NCBI RefSeq assembly: GCF_904849725.1
Contig: NC_058523.1
Span: 166,762,689 to 166,826,688 of the forward strand
DNA length: 64,000 bases
Reading direction: 5' to 3'
DNA from: Hordeum vulgare subsp. vulgare
Lineage: Eukaryota; Streptophyta; Magnoliopsida; Poales; Poaceae
The stretch's first letter is position 1. Each line of letters opens with the position of its first letter. The notes beneath the pieces were generated by a model. The model was not told the DNA's origin, did no database searches, and saw only the letters and a program-made list of their open reading frames with translations. The translations under genes were made by a program, and so were the position numbers. Shown one piece after another: positions 42,428 to 52,352 of the stretch.

Positions 42428-45160
42428 GTATCATCAATATTCACCTATTTCTGTTGAAATTTCTGAGATATTTGAGTTCTTTAGTTTCTTAAATAAACCA
42501 ATGAAAGTTGCTAGTCAGTAAAACTGACATGAAGAAAATAAATCAGTTTTATCTAAAAATTAATATTGTATCTTTGTTGTTGCTCCTTTGGTAACTACTA
42601 TTTTAAGTTTTTGTGCTGCGGTTAATGGAGCTGGAATTTATTACAGTAGGGCTTATAGTCATGGGATCGCTGAACTGTATGTACCTGGTGCTTATGTGCA
42701 TGCTTATGTACCTGCTTCTTATAGGGCTTTAGAGCAATCCTTTTGTATATCCGTATATATACGATCAAAATACTCTCGTATCCATTGATTGGTTAATATG
42801 TTTGTTTTTACGGCCTGCTACACTTATCATTTACCTGCAGTTGTAAGGAAATTGTATAGTGGAACAGTAACCTGCAAGTTCTGAACCTCATTAACTGCTA
42901 TTTGATTCTGCCACACAACACTTCACTTCCTATAATCAGTGCTTTACAATTCTAGTGAAATCAATGCACCAGGAAAAATGTACTTCTACCTCTCGAAATT
43001 ATAAAACTGAAGAAACCTTTTGTTATTGTTGCTGTTGTGTGTTAAATGACTAAGGAGCAGTTGCACATTTCGTTACCACCATTCTTTAATATGGGCACAC
43101 TTGCTGTGTTTGATTTGGCCATTGGACTCTACAGTCCTCCTTTGTGCTTTCCTTGTGTGCCGAGAATGAATAGGAATAAATGGTGCTACTTTCTAATAAA
43201 TCACATGTCTAATGATGTATTCCAGTATTCTATTTTTTTGCAGAAAATATTTCTCAGCAACTGCGAGCAGTACATGGTTTTGACTTTGTTCTGTAGAGCT
43301 TCCCACCTAGCTCTTTACCACTAGACTGGTTTCTTTGATTACTGCGCGCTACGACACAAAGTCCATGTTAAACGCATGCCTAATTTTCAATATATGTTCT
43401 GTACTTTAAAGGTTCATACTTTTGCTTGAGTTCTTGGATGTGTACTTTTGTGTTCCTTTGTTGCTTGGTTAGTACTTGTCATACTCCCACTGTTGTATTC
43501 ATATCCACACCCATCTTGAACATAAGAGAACCTCATATACTGTAATATCTTAGGCTAAGCAAGAGAGGTATTAGCTTAGTTCTGCGAAACTTGCCATGCC
43601 TTTTAGTGTATTTTTTTACCATTTACTTAATTGTTAACTGAGTCTATGCTCTACCTGTCGAATATACTATGTCATGGGAGTAGTTCTTAGCAATTTCATA
43701 TACATCTGGCTTAATGGTACATTGGAAGCTGAACGTATAGATTACTTACTGACTCTACACTTTATTCTTCATTGTGTTCATTTAGATGATGGCCATATCT
43801 AGAATATTCTGTTCTGATAAAGCTTGCTGATGAAATAATATCTAACTGTCAGACTGTGCCTTCTTGTCATGACAGGTTTGGTTTGAAGCATTCACGCTTC
43901 GGTGATGCCAGCCATATGGAAATGTTTCTTTCTTTATTGGAAAGGTTTGGAGTAGCTTTGGTTGCAGCATTCAAATATGCTTGCAAGGGGCTAGTGAGTC
44001 CTTGCTAGTATTTCTCAGACTAGGATAAGTCTCATCTGGTTGGTATGCTCTTGCTTTCAGCTAGCAGCCAGTTCCATTTGACTCGTTTTAATTCCTACTG
44101 CATATGTACCAATCCAGACCTGGTGTAAGTTGCACTTGACAAGAGTATCTTGCACATTTTCTGTCTTAATTCCTACTGCATATGTACCTCGTATTAATTC
44201 CTACTGCATATGTACCAATTCGTTTCTAAATCTGGTCTCAGTCTCACGCATGATTTATTCCTGCAGTACAAGTATGGATTCTGCTAAGGACAACATCTAT
44301 CTTTGTGTTTTAGTCTTAACTATGAATATTTTGCCTGCGGTTCACTTTTTCTCCTATAAACCCTGGAGATGCTGATGGCATTGAATCCATAGTGCAGATT
44401 AGGTTCATAGATGTTGGTGTATCTATAAATTGTGACTGTTTAATTGTTTTACTTCCTGAAGATCTGGTAGCTTTCTTGTTTGTTCACTAGTTGATGGATT
44501 TTATTTGATTCTTGCATTTCTTACTCCTGTATAGGTTGTCTGCTAAATAAAATGGGATTTGCTGCTCTTTCAGGCTCGGATAGAGATGATTGCAGGAGAG
44601 TCTATTTGTAGGATGACAAGTTGTCGCATCTCGAGCATGTCTCATAGGAGAGTGGAATGAAGTTCATTGTAGTGACAGTAGCAGATGTGCCATTATTCTA
44701 TTGTGTAATTCTGTTTGTTTTTGCTATATTCATGTGTAAGGAAATGTATTTAGGAGATGACTTATTGTGTTATGTAAACCTGGGAGATATATTACGTAAT
44801 GTTATATGATGGATGATTTTAGTTCGACTTGGAGTTTTCTTGATTTGAATATGAAATAGTGTTGGATTTAATATTGGACAAATAATTTGGTTGAAAAGGC
44901 CGAACAAATAGAAATGAATCCATGTTCTGGAACAAAAAGTTGCTGAAATCAAAAATAAAAAAGGCCAAAACTGAAACTGACCAAATTTATTTGGGCCCTA
45001 TCTCTAAATTAGCTAAGGCCCAAAAAAAGCCCAATAAGAAAAAGCCCAAAAAAATAAAACCAGTCCATGTGATCAATTGAAATGGGTTGGGCTGATTTCA
45101 ACCATGATGTTTTGATTTTGTCGTAATTTTGCCACGTAGGACTGCCATGTAGGACTGGGT
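42428..45160 (+). other. AT-rich remainder of CACTA-2, no recognised gene
   Basis: Intron and 3'-exon-like sequence is present. A possible short exon follows CATGACAG near 43877. TACTGCATATGTACC is repeated at about 44097, 44174 and 44203. I recognise no coding family. A minus-strand 99-codon frame at 45009-45308 lies in the subterminal repeats and is probably chance. Confidence 0.5.
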
Positions 45161-45378
45161 TTGAGTGCCAACGACGATTCATGATCGTCGTAAAGGTTAC
45201 GTCAATCGAGGAATCGTCGTAAAAGTTACGACGATTTTGATCAAAACGCCGCTGCTGTTCATTTGTGACGCTCCGTTTTTGACGTTTGGTTTTTCGTCGT
45301 GAGATCATCGTAAATTAAAAATCGTGACGATGTAACGACGAAAAAATAGCATCGTGTATTAGCATATTCCTTGTAGTG
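45161..45378 (-). repeat. Right subterminal repeats and terminus of CACTA-2
   Basis: ACGACGATT and ATCGTCGTAA motifs in both orientations lead to the terminal repeat at 45354-45378, whose reverse complement is CACTACAAGGAATATGCT. CGG follows at 45379-45381. Confidence 0.85.
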
Positions 45379-45381
45379 CGG

Positions 45382-45848
45382 TGTATAGCTGCTCAGCAAA
45401 GGTATCTATAGCTTTTAACTTCAGCACGCAGTCGTCTCGAAGATTAGCGGTTCGGGCACCTGCAAAGGGCATATCAATATTTGATAATTTTCAATACTAG
45501 ATTAATTAGTCAACACTCCAGGGTTAACGCTTACCAAACATAGCGACAGTCATATTGGAAATATGTTTCTTCAAGCCGGAAAGCTCTTGCTGGGCGGCTT
45601 CCAATTTTTCCACAGCCTGCTCAGCACGCCTCAGAATGGCGGCTTGGTCAGCTTTGGCTTTCTTCTCAAAGTTTTGCTGGTCAGCTTTCAGCTTCTCCAA
45701 CTCGGCCTGAATTAAGCGGTATTTCGTTTCCAACTCGGATTGGGTGTCTTGTTGTTCAGCCATATTTTTCCTTAAGTCGGCTACTGCCGACTCAGTCTGG
45801 GTCACAGACTCCCGCACATCAAATTTGGGGAGACAAGTTTCAGCATTA
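45382..45848 (-). pseudogene. Antisense extra gene: coiled-coil exon and start of last exon
   Basis: On the minus strand, an exon from about 45848 (after TTGCAG) to 45537 (before GTAAGC) encodes a coiled coil: AEQQDTQSELETKYRLIQAE and AVEKLEAAQQELSGLKKHI. An intron follows to the CAG at 45462, then the beginning of the last exon (ARTANLRDDCVLKLKAIDTF), cut by CACTA-2. Splice sites are of good consensus. This exon has no stop. Confidence 0.72.
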
Positions 45849-45912
45849 CTGCAAGCAATACTCGTGATACTTTGGGGCTAATGTATGATTTTCTTCAAAA
45901 TCATACCATATT

Positions 45913-46357
45913 CAAGAACCGACTCATCTTTAAAAAGATGACCTGGCCCTTGGGGGCTACAGGTTGAACATTTTTTCAAAGACCCGGCTCATCTTTCAAA
46001 AGATGACCCGGCCCTTGGGGGCTATAGGTTGAAGATTTTTTCAAGACCCGACTCATCTTTAAAAAGATGCCCCGGCCCTTGGGGGCTACAGGTTGAAGAT
46101 TTTTTCAAGACCCGGCTCATCTTTCAAAAGATGACCCGGCCCTTGGGGGCTACAGGTTGAATTATTTTTCAAGACCCGGCTCATCTTTCAAAAGATGACC
46201 CGGCCCTTGGGGGCTACAGGTTGAAGATTTTTTCAAGACTAGGCTCATCTTTCAAAATATGACCCAGCCCTTGGGGGCTACAGGTTGAAGATTTTTAGTA
46301 TATTCAAGGACCCGGCTCATCTTTCAAAAGATGAGCCAACCCTTGGAAGGCTAATGG
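45913..46357. repeat. ~62 bp tandem repeat (7 copies) in the antisense gene intron
   Basis: The unit is CCCGGCTCATCTTTCAAAAG then ATGACCCGGCCCTTGGGGGC then TACAGGTTGAAGATTTTTTC. Seven copies run in one direction with few differences; the outer copies are the most diverged. It lies in the intron between the coiled-coil exon and the previous exon. Confidence 0.92.
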
Positions 46358-46384
46358 GTGCAGGAAAATACATAAATAGGCGTA

Positions 46385-47232
46385 CCTCATGCCTAACCCT
46401 CATAAGAAGAATCAAGCTCTTATTCATCTCATAATCCCTCTCCAGATGACTTGCGAACAGAGAACAAAGTTGGTCGAATTCCAGCTTCTCATACTTGGGG
46501 AGCTTGAATTTACTTGTGTCTTGATCAGGAGAAGGGAGAGATTCCTTGGAGGTATGCTTGGAAAGTACTGCAACCAGAGGGGTGGAATAGCCAGTACCGG
46601 TGACCACGACGTCATCTGGATCGTCAGTCGCCTTGAGAAGGCTTGGCGGGTTAACCTTATCAGCGGTTTCCTTCAAAATTACGAGCGAGTCATCCCGGGC
46701 TTCGGGAATATCGTCCGCAGGAATATCATGAGCCGTCGCTTGCTCTTCATCAATCTCAGGGACAGAGGTGCTCGTGCCTAAGGCGTCAGATGTTTTGGGA
46801 GCAGATGATAGGTCGCCGGTTTTCCTTCTCTTCGCTTTTGCTCTGAGACAAAGGCACCAAGATTAAAAGCACATATCGTTGTTTAGAACAAATTGGGATT
46901 AACAAAGAGACTCACCCTTGTACGCGAATCATCGGCAGGAGAGCTGATATTGCCGAGTCGCCAGATGTAGGGGGAGAAGTTTGATAGAACAAAGGCTTGA
47001 AGTTAAAGAAGCGGCGAGTCACATTTTACACAAGAGAGGGTATGATAAAACAAAAGTGTACCTCGCTGGTGCATTTCCGACCGGTTATCTTCTCAGGCAG
47101 TCCGGTGATTAAGTCGCCAGAGCGACTACGAGTCTTGCGCTTGGGGGTATATTTTCCTTTCTTCAAAAGGAAATCAGGGTCCATATAAGCATATGGGTGA
47201 GACATGGGCACTTTTCCACAGATCCGCCTCAC
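46385..47232 (-). pseudogene. Antisense extra gene: middle exons
   Basis: One exon (about 46841-46385, from CTCAG to a donor GTACGC) encodes a Ser/Thr-rich linker, then DTSKFKLPKYEKLEFDQLCS and LFASHLERDYEMNKS. Another (47232 to about 47057) encodes MSHPYAYMDPDFLLKKGKYT and SGDLITGLPEKITGRKCTSE before GTACAC. Exon edges are from consensus only. They belong to the same minus-strand gene as the N-terminal part at 47384-48498. Confidence 0.65.
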
Positions 47233-47383
47233 TGGTCTAGGAGAAGGAGAAGGTGAGTCAGAAGAAATGGAAATTACCTTGACCGCATCATCTTGGCTCC
47301 CATTGTCCTCTCCCTACACATAAAGACGCATGGTATAAACATAAGTCAGAATACATAGATAATGAGTGAGGGGGAAGCCTTAC

Positions 47384-48498
47384 CTATGAATGCGCTTCGT
47401 CAGCTTGTGACTCGCCAAGAAAAGATGAATCTTTGGTGGCGGCTTTACTTTTGCTTGCCTTCTTCTTCTTTTTTGGTGGCGGCTTGGTGGTCTTTTGGGT
47501 TGTCACTTTGGGACCCCTTCGCCAAAATGGATCAGTTTTCTGATGAATAGAAGCGAATTTCAAACCAAGAGCATTGTTAAGCATAAAAAGACGAAAGGCG
47601 GCTTGTATTCTTACTGGCGGCATCGGGTTGGAGCGACAAAAGGCCTTGAGCCCAATCTTGGCGCATTCTTCCAAAGGCTCACCGGTTAGCTTCTTGATGA
47701 TTCCGGCAATTTCACTCTCTGAGAGTCTTTTGCAATTGAAGCATTGCGGATGGTCGACCGTACCATCATATTCATACATCAGCCCATCTCGACGACTCAA
47801 GGAAAGAAGATTCCATTCTATCCAGCAGCGGAATAGATTGATCCCGATAAATCCGTTGTTGGTCAAATACTATAACTCGAAGAAAATGGGGATAAATTCC
47901 GACTCTTCTTCTTCTGTGAGTTTCTCCGGCAGCTTTAAGTCCATTGGCAGGCGATCTACTCTGAAATCCGGAAGAGGGTTTTCGCCAGGAGGAGAGGTGT
48001 CCCGGCAATAAAACCATGACTCGGCCCAGCCCTTGGGATGGCTGGGTAGAAGGACTGAAGGAAATCCACGCTCGCGGTGTCTTTGAATATTGACTGCTCC
48101 AAGTTCATGGTTGGGACCGTTGGAAAACTCGGTCCGGTGATTCAAATGGAAGAAGTTCCAAAATAAAGGAACTATGGGTTCTCTATGCAAGAATACCTCG
48201 CAGAAATACTTGGAACTGACAGAGGTTGCTGATGGAGTTGGGTCCCAGGTCTTGAGGATGAACGTTAAGGAAGTGCATGACGTCTCGGAAAAACTTCGAC
48301 CCGGGCGGTTCAAAGCCTTGTTCAAGGTAATCGGTAAAGATGACTAGTTCTCTTGCAGTGGGATTGGGAGTCAACTCGCCCGGGGGGGGTTCTCCAACCG
48401 ATGGTTTCCTTACTCTCAAGGAGACCCGCCTTAACAAACTTCTCGAGAGCAGCGACATCGATTTTCATGGGTAACCGATTGCACTTTGAAATAGCCAT
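47384..48498 (-). pseudogene. Antisense extra gene: N-terminal part (gypsy-type 'putative transposase' domain)
   Basis: The start at 48498 (MAISKCNRLPMKIDVAALEK) opens the domain annotated in plants as a putative gypsy-type transposon protein (PF04195, from memory): VKAGLLESKETIGWR, LEQGFEPPGSKFFRDVMHFL, FWNFFHLNHRTE, GWAESWFYCRD. A frameshift falls in a run of eight G (about 48378-48387) and another near 48190-48320. A stop near 47868 precedes SLSRRDGLMYEYDGTVDHPQ, and a Lys-rich, nuclear-signal-like stretch (PPPKKKKKASKSKAATKD) ends the part. Its role is unknown; Tat-group elements keep such antisense genes. Confidence 0.75.
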
Positions 48499-48540
48499 GA
48501 CGACAAAAGAGAGGGGAACGAGGCGGTTCAGTGACAATTA

Positions 48541-49604
48541 TGAAGTATTCTAACTCGCTGGTATGGGTCTATAGTATGATGACTCGCTAAATGGGTGACG
48601 TACATCATAACCCGCTATTCGGGCGGTTCATGGAAGTATCTTCGAAGTATTGTAACACGCCCTTCAAATTGGAAAGGAAGGTGGCATAGCTATAGTGATA
48701 AATTTAAGTCGCTATGGAAGCCGGAGCTAAACAATGACTCTTAAAGGTTCTTTTTCCTTAGGGATATTTTCGGGAGGCGAACAAACATATTTCTAAAAAC
48801 AGGCAGTGAACTATGTATCTACGAGTGGATCAAAATAAAGGATGTTGCTCGAAACAATGGAGGAAAGCTATGAGTGTAAGGCAGTGATAGTGTTGGATCT
48901 ATGGCATGAAGACTTAAGATAGCAAAAAGACGCGATAAAGTGGCCGTAGTTTGCTACTGCCTAAATTCTATTGCGAAAATATGAAATGGATCTAAGGCAG
49001 GTAAGGGCGTCCGTCACGTCACGGAAGCTAGCTCGCAGGAAACGATGGTCATGGTGTTCTCGGCTAACCCTAATAAGGGAATGTGTGTACCTGGGAAAAG
49101 GAGATTGGTGCCGGGGACGAAAGCGCAGTACTTTGTGCTTCTTGGCGCCCGGAAGACCACGGTCGATGGAGGTCTCCAGGAGCCGGTGACGACGCTGGGG
49201 TGTTGGTGCTCGAAGAGGAAGAGCGCGAGGAAGACGAGGAAGAGATGGAGGTAGGTGACGGGGCTTCCTCCTCCCCCCCCATTTCACCTCTTGTTATTTA
49301 AAGGGCAGGAACGGAAATCGAGGTTGTCAAGGCGGAGATCGAGGCGACAAGTCAGAGATTGCGATGATGGCGCCTAGATTTTCGGGATAAGTGATTATAG
49401 AACAGAAGATCCGTTGATGGTTGCAGTACTGAAAGCCCCGGAATTAAGGGGATGAGGTGATGTCATCAAAGATTACACGGCGGGTCAGATCAAATTACAA
49501 CAAGTGGCGAGTTACCGTTCGTCGAAGGATAGAAATGGTAAGAGTCGCCCCAAAATGGTGGAGGTTTATAGACGTGAACAAATTCAAGACAATCTGGGGC
49601 CTAA
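48541..49604. other. Region between the antisense gene and the Tat 3' LTR
   Basis: On the minus strand this should be the promoter and 5' untranslated region of the antisense gene. A TATA-like TTTAAATAA lies at about 49290-49300 (minus) upstream of a GC-rich stretch at 49050-49280. Reading frames there are in several frames and not convincing. Just before the LTR, CAATCTGGGGCCTAA at about 49590-49604 is a weak purine tract. Confidence 0.5.
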
Positions 49605-50089
49605 TGTTGGGGATATTACCTGCGGATAACCCGCCCTTAGTGGGTCGGGTCACCAAAGGGGTGACTTACCATTCAACGTGCGCCCCATGGCCCAGAAGCT
49701 GGATGGCGGTTCAAGAGGTCGTGCGGATGATGGATTACCAAGAAAGCTCGTGATCATGGAGGACACGACGACTTAGAGATAAGGAAAGCCACAAAGATTA
49801 GCATGGCAGGACTTTCTAAACCCTAGGGCCTCGACCTGTATATAAAGGCGAGTCCTAGGGAAAGGTCAGGCGAGTTAGAGAGAATCGAGAGCTAGGTCAG
49901 GCAAGTTACGCCCTCCTTGTAATCGAAACCACCATTAATCCACACAAAGAAGGACGTAGGCTTTTACCTCCTCACGAGGGGCCGAACCTGGGTAAATCTG
50001 AGTCTTGCTTTCGCTCACCCCCTTTGAGTCGCCACCAAGGTGCGATGGCTCCATCTTTAAGTCCTTTCACGAGGACATCTTCCGTGACA
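49605..50089 (+). repeat. 3' LTR of the Tat-lineage Gypsy
   Basis: This LTR of about 485 bp runs from TGTTGGGGATATTACC to CTTCCGTGACA. A TATA box TATATAAA lies at 49839-49846. The right edge could instead be 50100 (ACGACA), but the following text reads as Angela gag. With the 5' LTR absent, neither edge nor target duplication can be confirmed within the window. Confidence 0.72.
49839..49846 (+). promoter_or_regulatory. TATA box in Tat LTR
   Basis: TATATAAAGG lies in CTGTATATAAAGGCGAG, about 235 bp into the LTR, a normal position. Confidence 0.7.
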
Positions 50090-50369
50090 AAACCACGACA
50101 TGCGGTCATGGACAGAATCCTCCAGTCACTTCCACCTAGCTATAAAGGCTTGGTGATGAACTACAACATGCAAGGGATGTACCAGACTATTCCCGAGTTG
50201 TATTCAATGCTGAAATATGCGGAGGTATAAATCAAGAAAGAACATCAAGTGTTGATGGTAAATAAGACCACTAGTTTCAAGAAGGGCAAGTGTAAGAAGA
50301 ACTTCAAGAAACACGGCAAAGCATTTTCCGTGCCCGGTAAACCAGTTACCAGGAAGAATCCAAAGAACG
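50090..50369 (+). pseudogene. Angela/BARE-like Copia gag fragment
   Basis: The plus strand encodes HAVMDRILQSLPPSYKG, LVMNYNMQGMYQTIPEL and, after a stop at 50227-50229, IKKEHQVLMVNKTTSFKKGK. This is the C-terminal half of an Angela/BARE-type gag as remembered. It is flanked on the left by the Tat LTR and on the right by the SIRE-like LTR, both of which seem to have inserted into an older Angela. It is opposite in orientation to the Angela-like element at 1-18711, so it is a different copy. Confidence 0.8.
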
Positions 50370-51703
50370 TGTAAGTGCATCTAGTGCCCTTAGTGATTTT
50401 GGTGGTTTGAAGACTTATAGGTTAAGTAACTAATGTGTTAATAAGTGTACACATGCTCTATAAGTCGATGAGGAATTTGAGTAATATGATGAATATCGAC
50501 CCCTAAAAATGTATATCTTCGGCCGAAGAAATTGGTCTTATGCTGAAAATTGGACCACGAAGAAATTGTGATGAAATTGATATTCCTCATGAAGATACCG
50601 AAGATGAGGAATTCGGTGTGTCCTGAAGAAAATCAATCCGAAGACTTTGAAGCGTGAAGATTTATTCTTTCTATTTCATTTTCTTCACTCTTGAGTCATA
50701 GGAACACCGTACTGATAAAGGGGTCGAGGTAACACAACTAAATGAATTTCCTCATGATGCTCAACCCAAGCCTACACCTACAAAAGTCTCAAGTGAGGAA
50801 TATGAGAGACATGAGGACACTCACAGTTGAGGGTCCTGACCGTTGCCGCGATTGGCGCCACCTCACCGATCTTATCCACACCAACGGTCATAATATTTAA
50901 GGGCATTTATGTCAAATCATGTCGGGATGCTCCCAGGCTATAAATAGCAGCCCCCACAACCATTAACTCGTTGGCTGATCCGCGAGAAACTGACACTTGT
51001 CATTTAGAGCAACCCAAATTCCTCACAGTCTTCGAGAGTAAATCATCAGTGAGGAAATACTCCAAACACCAAACCACAAACCTAAACCAAGTGATTGAGC
51101 ATCACTGAAGAATTTGTTCCTGTGTGGAACTGAAGCCTTTTACCTTTGAGGACTGTGCATCCGCCAAACGGTAAGGCATCATGGTCTAGAGCAATCTAGC
51201 AGTCAATTATGGATCGCCGGGTGACCGAGCTTGTGAGGGTTTGGAAGTCTGACCTGAAGACTTACCACGAGTGTTGGGCGAGGACTGTGTGTCCTTAGCT
51301 CAAGGATAATATGGTAGGGACTGTGTGTCCCGGGACTGTGCGTCCTTTGGTTTCAATACCAAGCCGCTCCAAACCAGACGTACGACTGTCACAGCAGTTG
51401 GAACTGGGTCATCAACAACTGTCTTCAGTGTGATACGGGTTCTATTTCTTCAACTCTTTCAATTCCTCAATATTGTATGTTGAAGACTTTTGTTGTCACT
51501 GTTTGAAGAATTTCCTGAAGATTTTCTCTGAATTTCCTCAACCCAAATTCTTCATACCCATTAATCTTCAGTGAGGAATTTCCTGCGTTGTTTCTGCTAC
51601 AAGTTATTCACCAGTGAGGAATTTCCTCAAAAGGAATTTCCTCAGCGATGAAATTCTAAAAATCGCCTATTCACCCCCCTCTAGTCCATATAACACACTT
51701 TCA
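50370..51703 (+). repeat. 5' LTR of the SIRE-like Copia
   Basis: This 1334 bp LTR runs from TGTAAGTGCATCTAGTGCC to CACTTTCA, with a TATA box TATAAATA at 50939-50946. By hand count it has 13 copies of TTCCTCA or TGAGGAA, including GTGAGGAATTTCCTCA near 51614-51629. It is directly followed by the iMet PBS. Confidence 0.9.
50939..50946 (+). promoter_or_regulatory. TATA box in SIRE-like LTR
   Basis: GGCTATAAATAGCAG lies 570 bp into the LTR. A similar GAGCTATAAATAGG recurs at 61485-61492 in front of the extra gene. Confidence 0.75.
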
Positions 51704-51705
51704 AT

Positions 51706-51717
51706 TGGTATCAGAGC
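51706..51717 (+). other. Primer binding site (tRNA-iMet) of the SIRE-like Copia
   Basis: TGGTATCAGAGC lies two bases after the LTR end (TTTCA at 51703). It is a perfect match to the common plant PBS. Confidence 0.92.
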
Positions 51718-51770
51718 AAGGTACTCCCTTGTTCTGTGTTATTTTGGTTTCACGACCAGGAGTTTTAGTT

Positions 51771-52352
51771 ATGTCGACTGCAGGCATGATCAAGGTTACT
51801 GCAGGATGTCCTACCTTCGAAGGAAAGGACTTCCCCTACTGGAAGACCAAGATGTAGATGCATCTTCAAGCTATTGACAATGATCTCTCGTATATTGTGG
51901 AACATGGCGTTCCCTCCATCGCTGCTACTGTCTCTGCCACTGATGTGAACAAATTCAAGCAACATGATTCTCAAGCGAAAAATATCATTTGTGGCCATCT
52001 GAGCAAAGGTTAGTATGGCAGAGTGAGTGCTTTGGGCTTAGCAAAACAAATCTGGGATAGGCTGTCCAAAGTCAATGAAGGAATATCAACCCACCGCGAC
52101 TCTCGTGTTGATGTTCTTCACAATCTCTTCAATTTCTTCAAGAGGCATGACAATGAAAGCTGCCAAGATACCTTTGATCGTCTCACTAACAGATCCAATG
52201 AACTGCAAGCACTGGGAGCTCGAGACATTACTGACCATGAAGTTGTGAAGAAACTGCGAAGATTTATGGATTCATCATTTGATACACTAGTTCTGATGAT
52301 TCATGAAAGATCAGACTATAAGATGCTTGATCCTGCTGATATACTCGAAAGG
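51771..52352 (+). pseudogene. SIRE-like Copia gag, N-terminal part
   Basis: The start MSTAGMIKVTAGCPTFEGKD is followed by FPYWKTKM, a TAG (51855-51857), then MHLQAIDNDLSYIVEHG, a second TAG (52011-52013), and a UBN2-like gag region (AKQIWDRLSKVNEG, RHDNESCQDTFDRLTN, DHEVVKKLRRFMDSSFDTLV). It stops at DPADILE where the solo LTR inserted at 52353. Confidence 0.88.

Larger units (their letters stand above)
39328..45378 (+). mobile_element. CACTA-2: Pack-type CACTA element carrying host gene fragments
   Basis: This 6.05 kb element has terminal repeats CACTACAAGAAATATGCT and CACTACAAGGAATATGCT and a 3 bp duplication CGG (39325-39327 and 45379-45381). Subterminal sequence is rich in ACGACGAT/ATCGTCGT. 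No transposase is visible, so it must depend on another element. Its middle is a plus-strand, GC-rich to AT-rich, apparently multi-exon unit with a NAC-domain fragment fused to a thioredoxin-h exon. It interrupts an exon of the Tat antisense gene. Confidence 0.88.
22701..50089 (+). mobile_element. Tat-lineage Gypsy retrotransposon, 3' half, split by two CACTA elements
   Basis: The parts on the plus strand are the RT C-terminus, RNase H of Gypsy type, a second RNase H, integrase, a non-coding spacer, a multi-exon antisense gene and the 3' LTR (49605-50089). Two RNase H domains plus an antisense extra gene between pol and the 3' LTR are known features of the plant Tat/Ogre group. The 5' LTR, gag, protease and most of RT are absent: the sequence starts abruptly next to the Sabrina-like PBS. 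CACTA elements at 24040-36278 and 39328-45378 interrupt it; removing each with its duplication restores the reading frames across the joins. Confidence 0.88.

Noticed and set aside
42230..42457. Functional thioredoxin gene
   Set aside because: Only one exon's worth is present, fused out of frame to a NAC fragment inside a CACTA element.
45009..45308. 99-codon minus-strand frame near the CACTA-2 end
   Set aside because: It overlaps subterminal repeats and has no recognisable domain.
45913..46357. CRISPR-like array
   Set aside because: Units are contiguous tandem copies without unique spacers, in a plant retrotransposon intron.
49600..50369. Single gene across the Tat LTR and the following gag text
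   Set aside because: The frame from 50024 begins inside the LTR; only the part after about 50090 is Angela gag.
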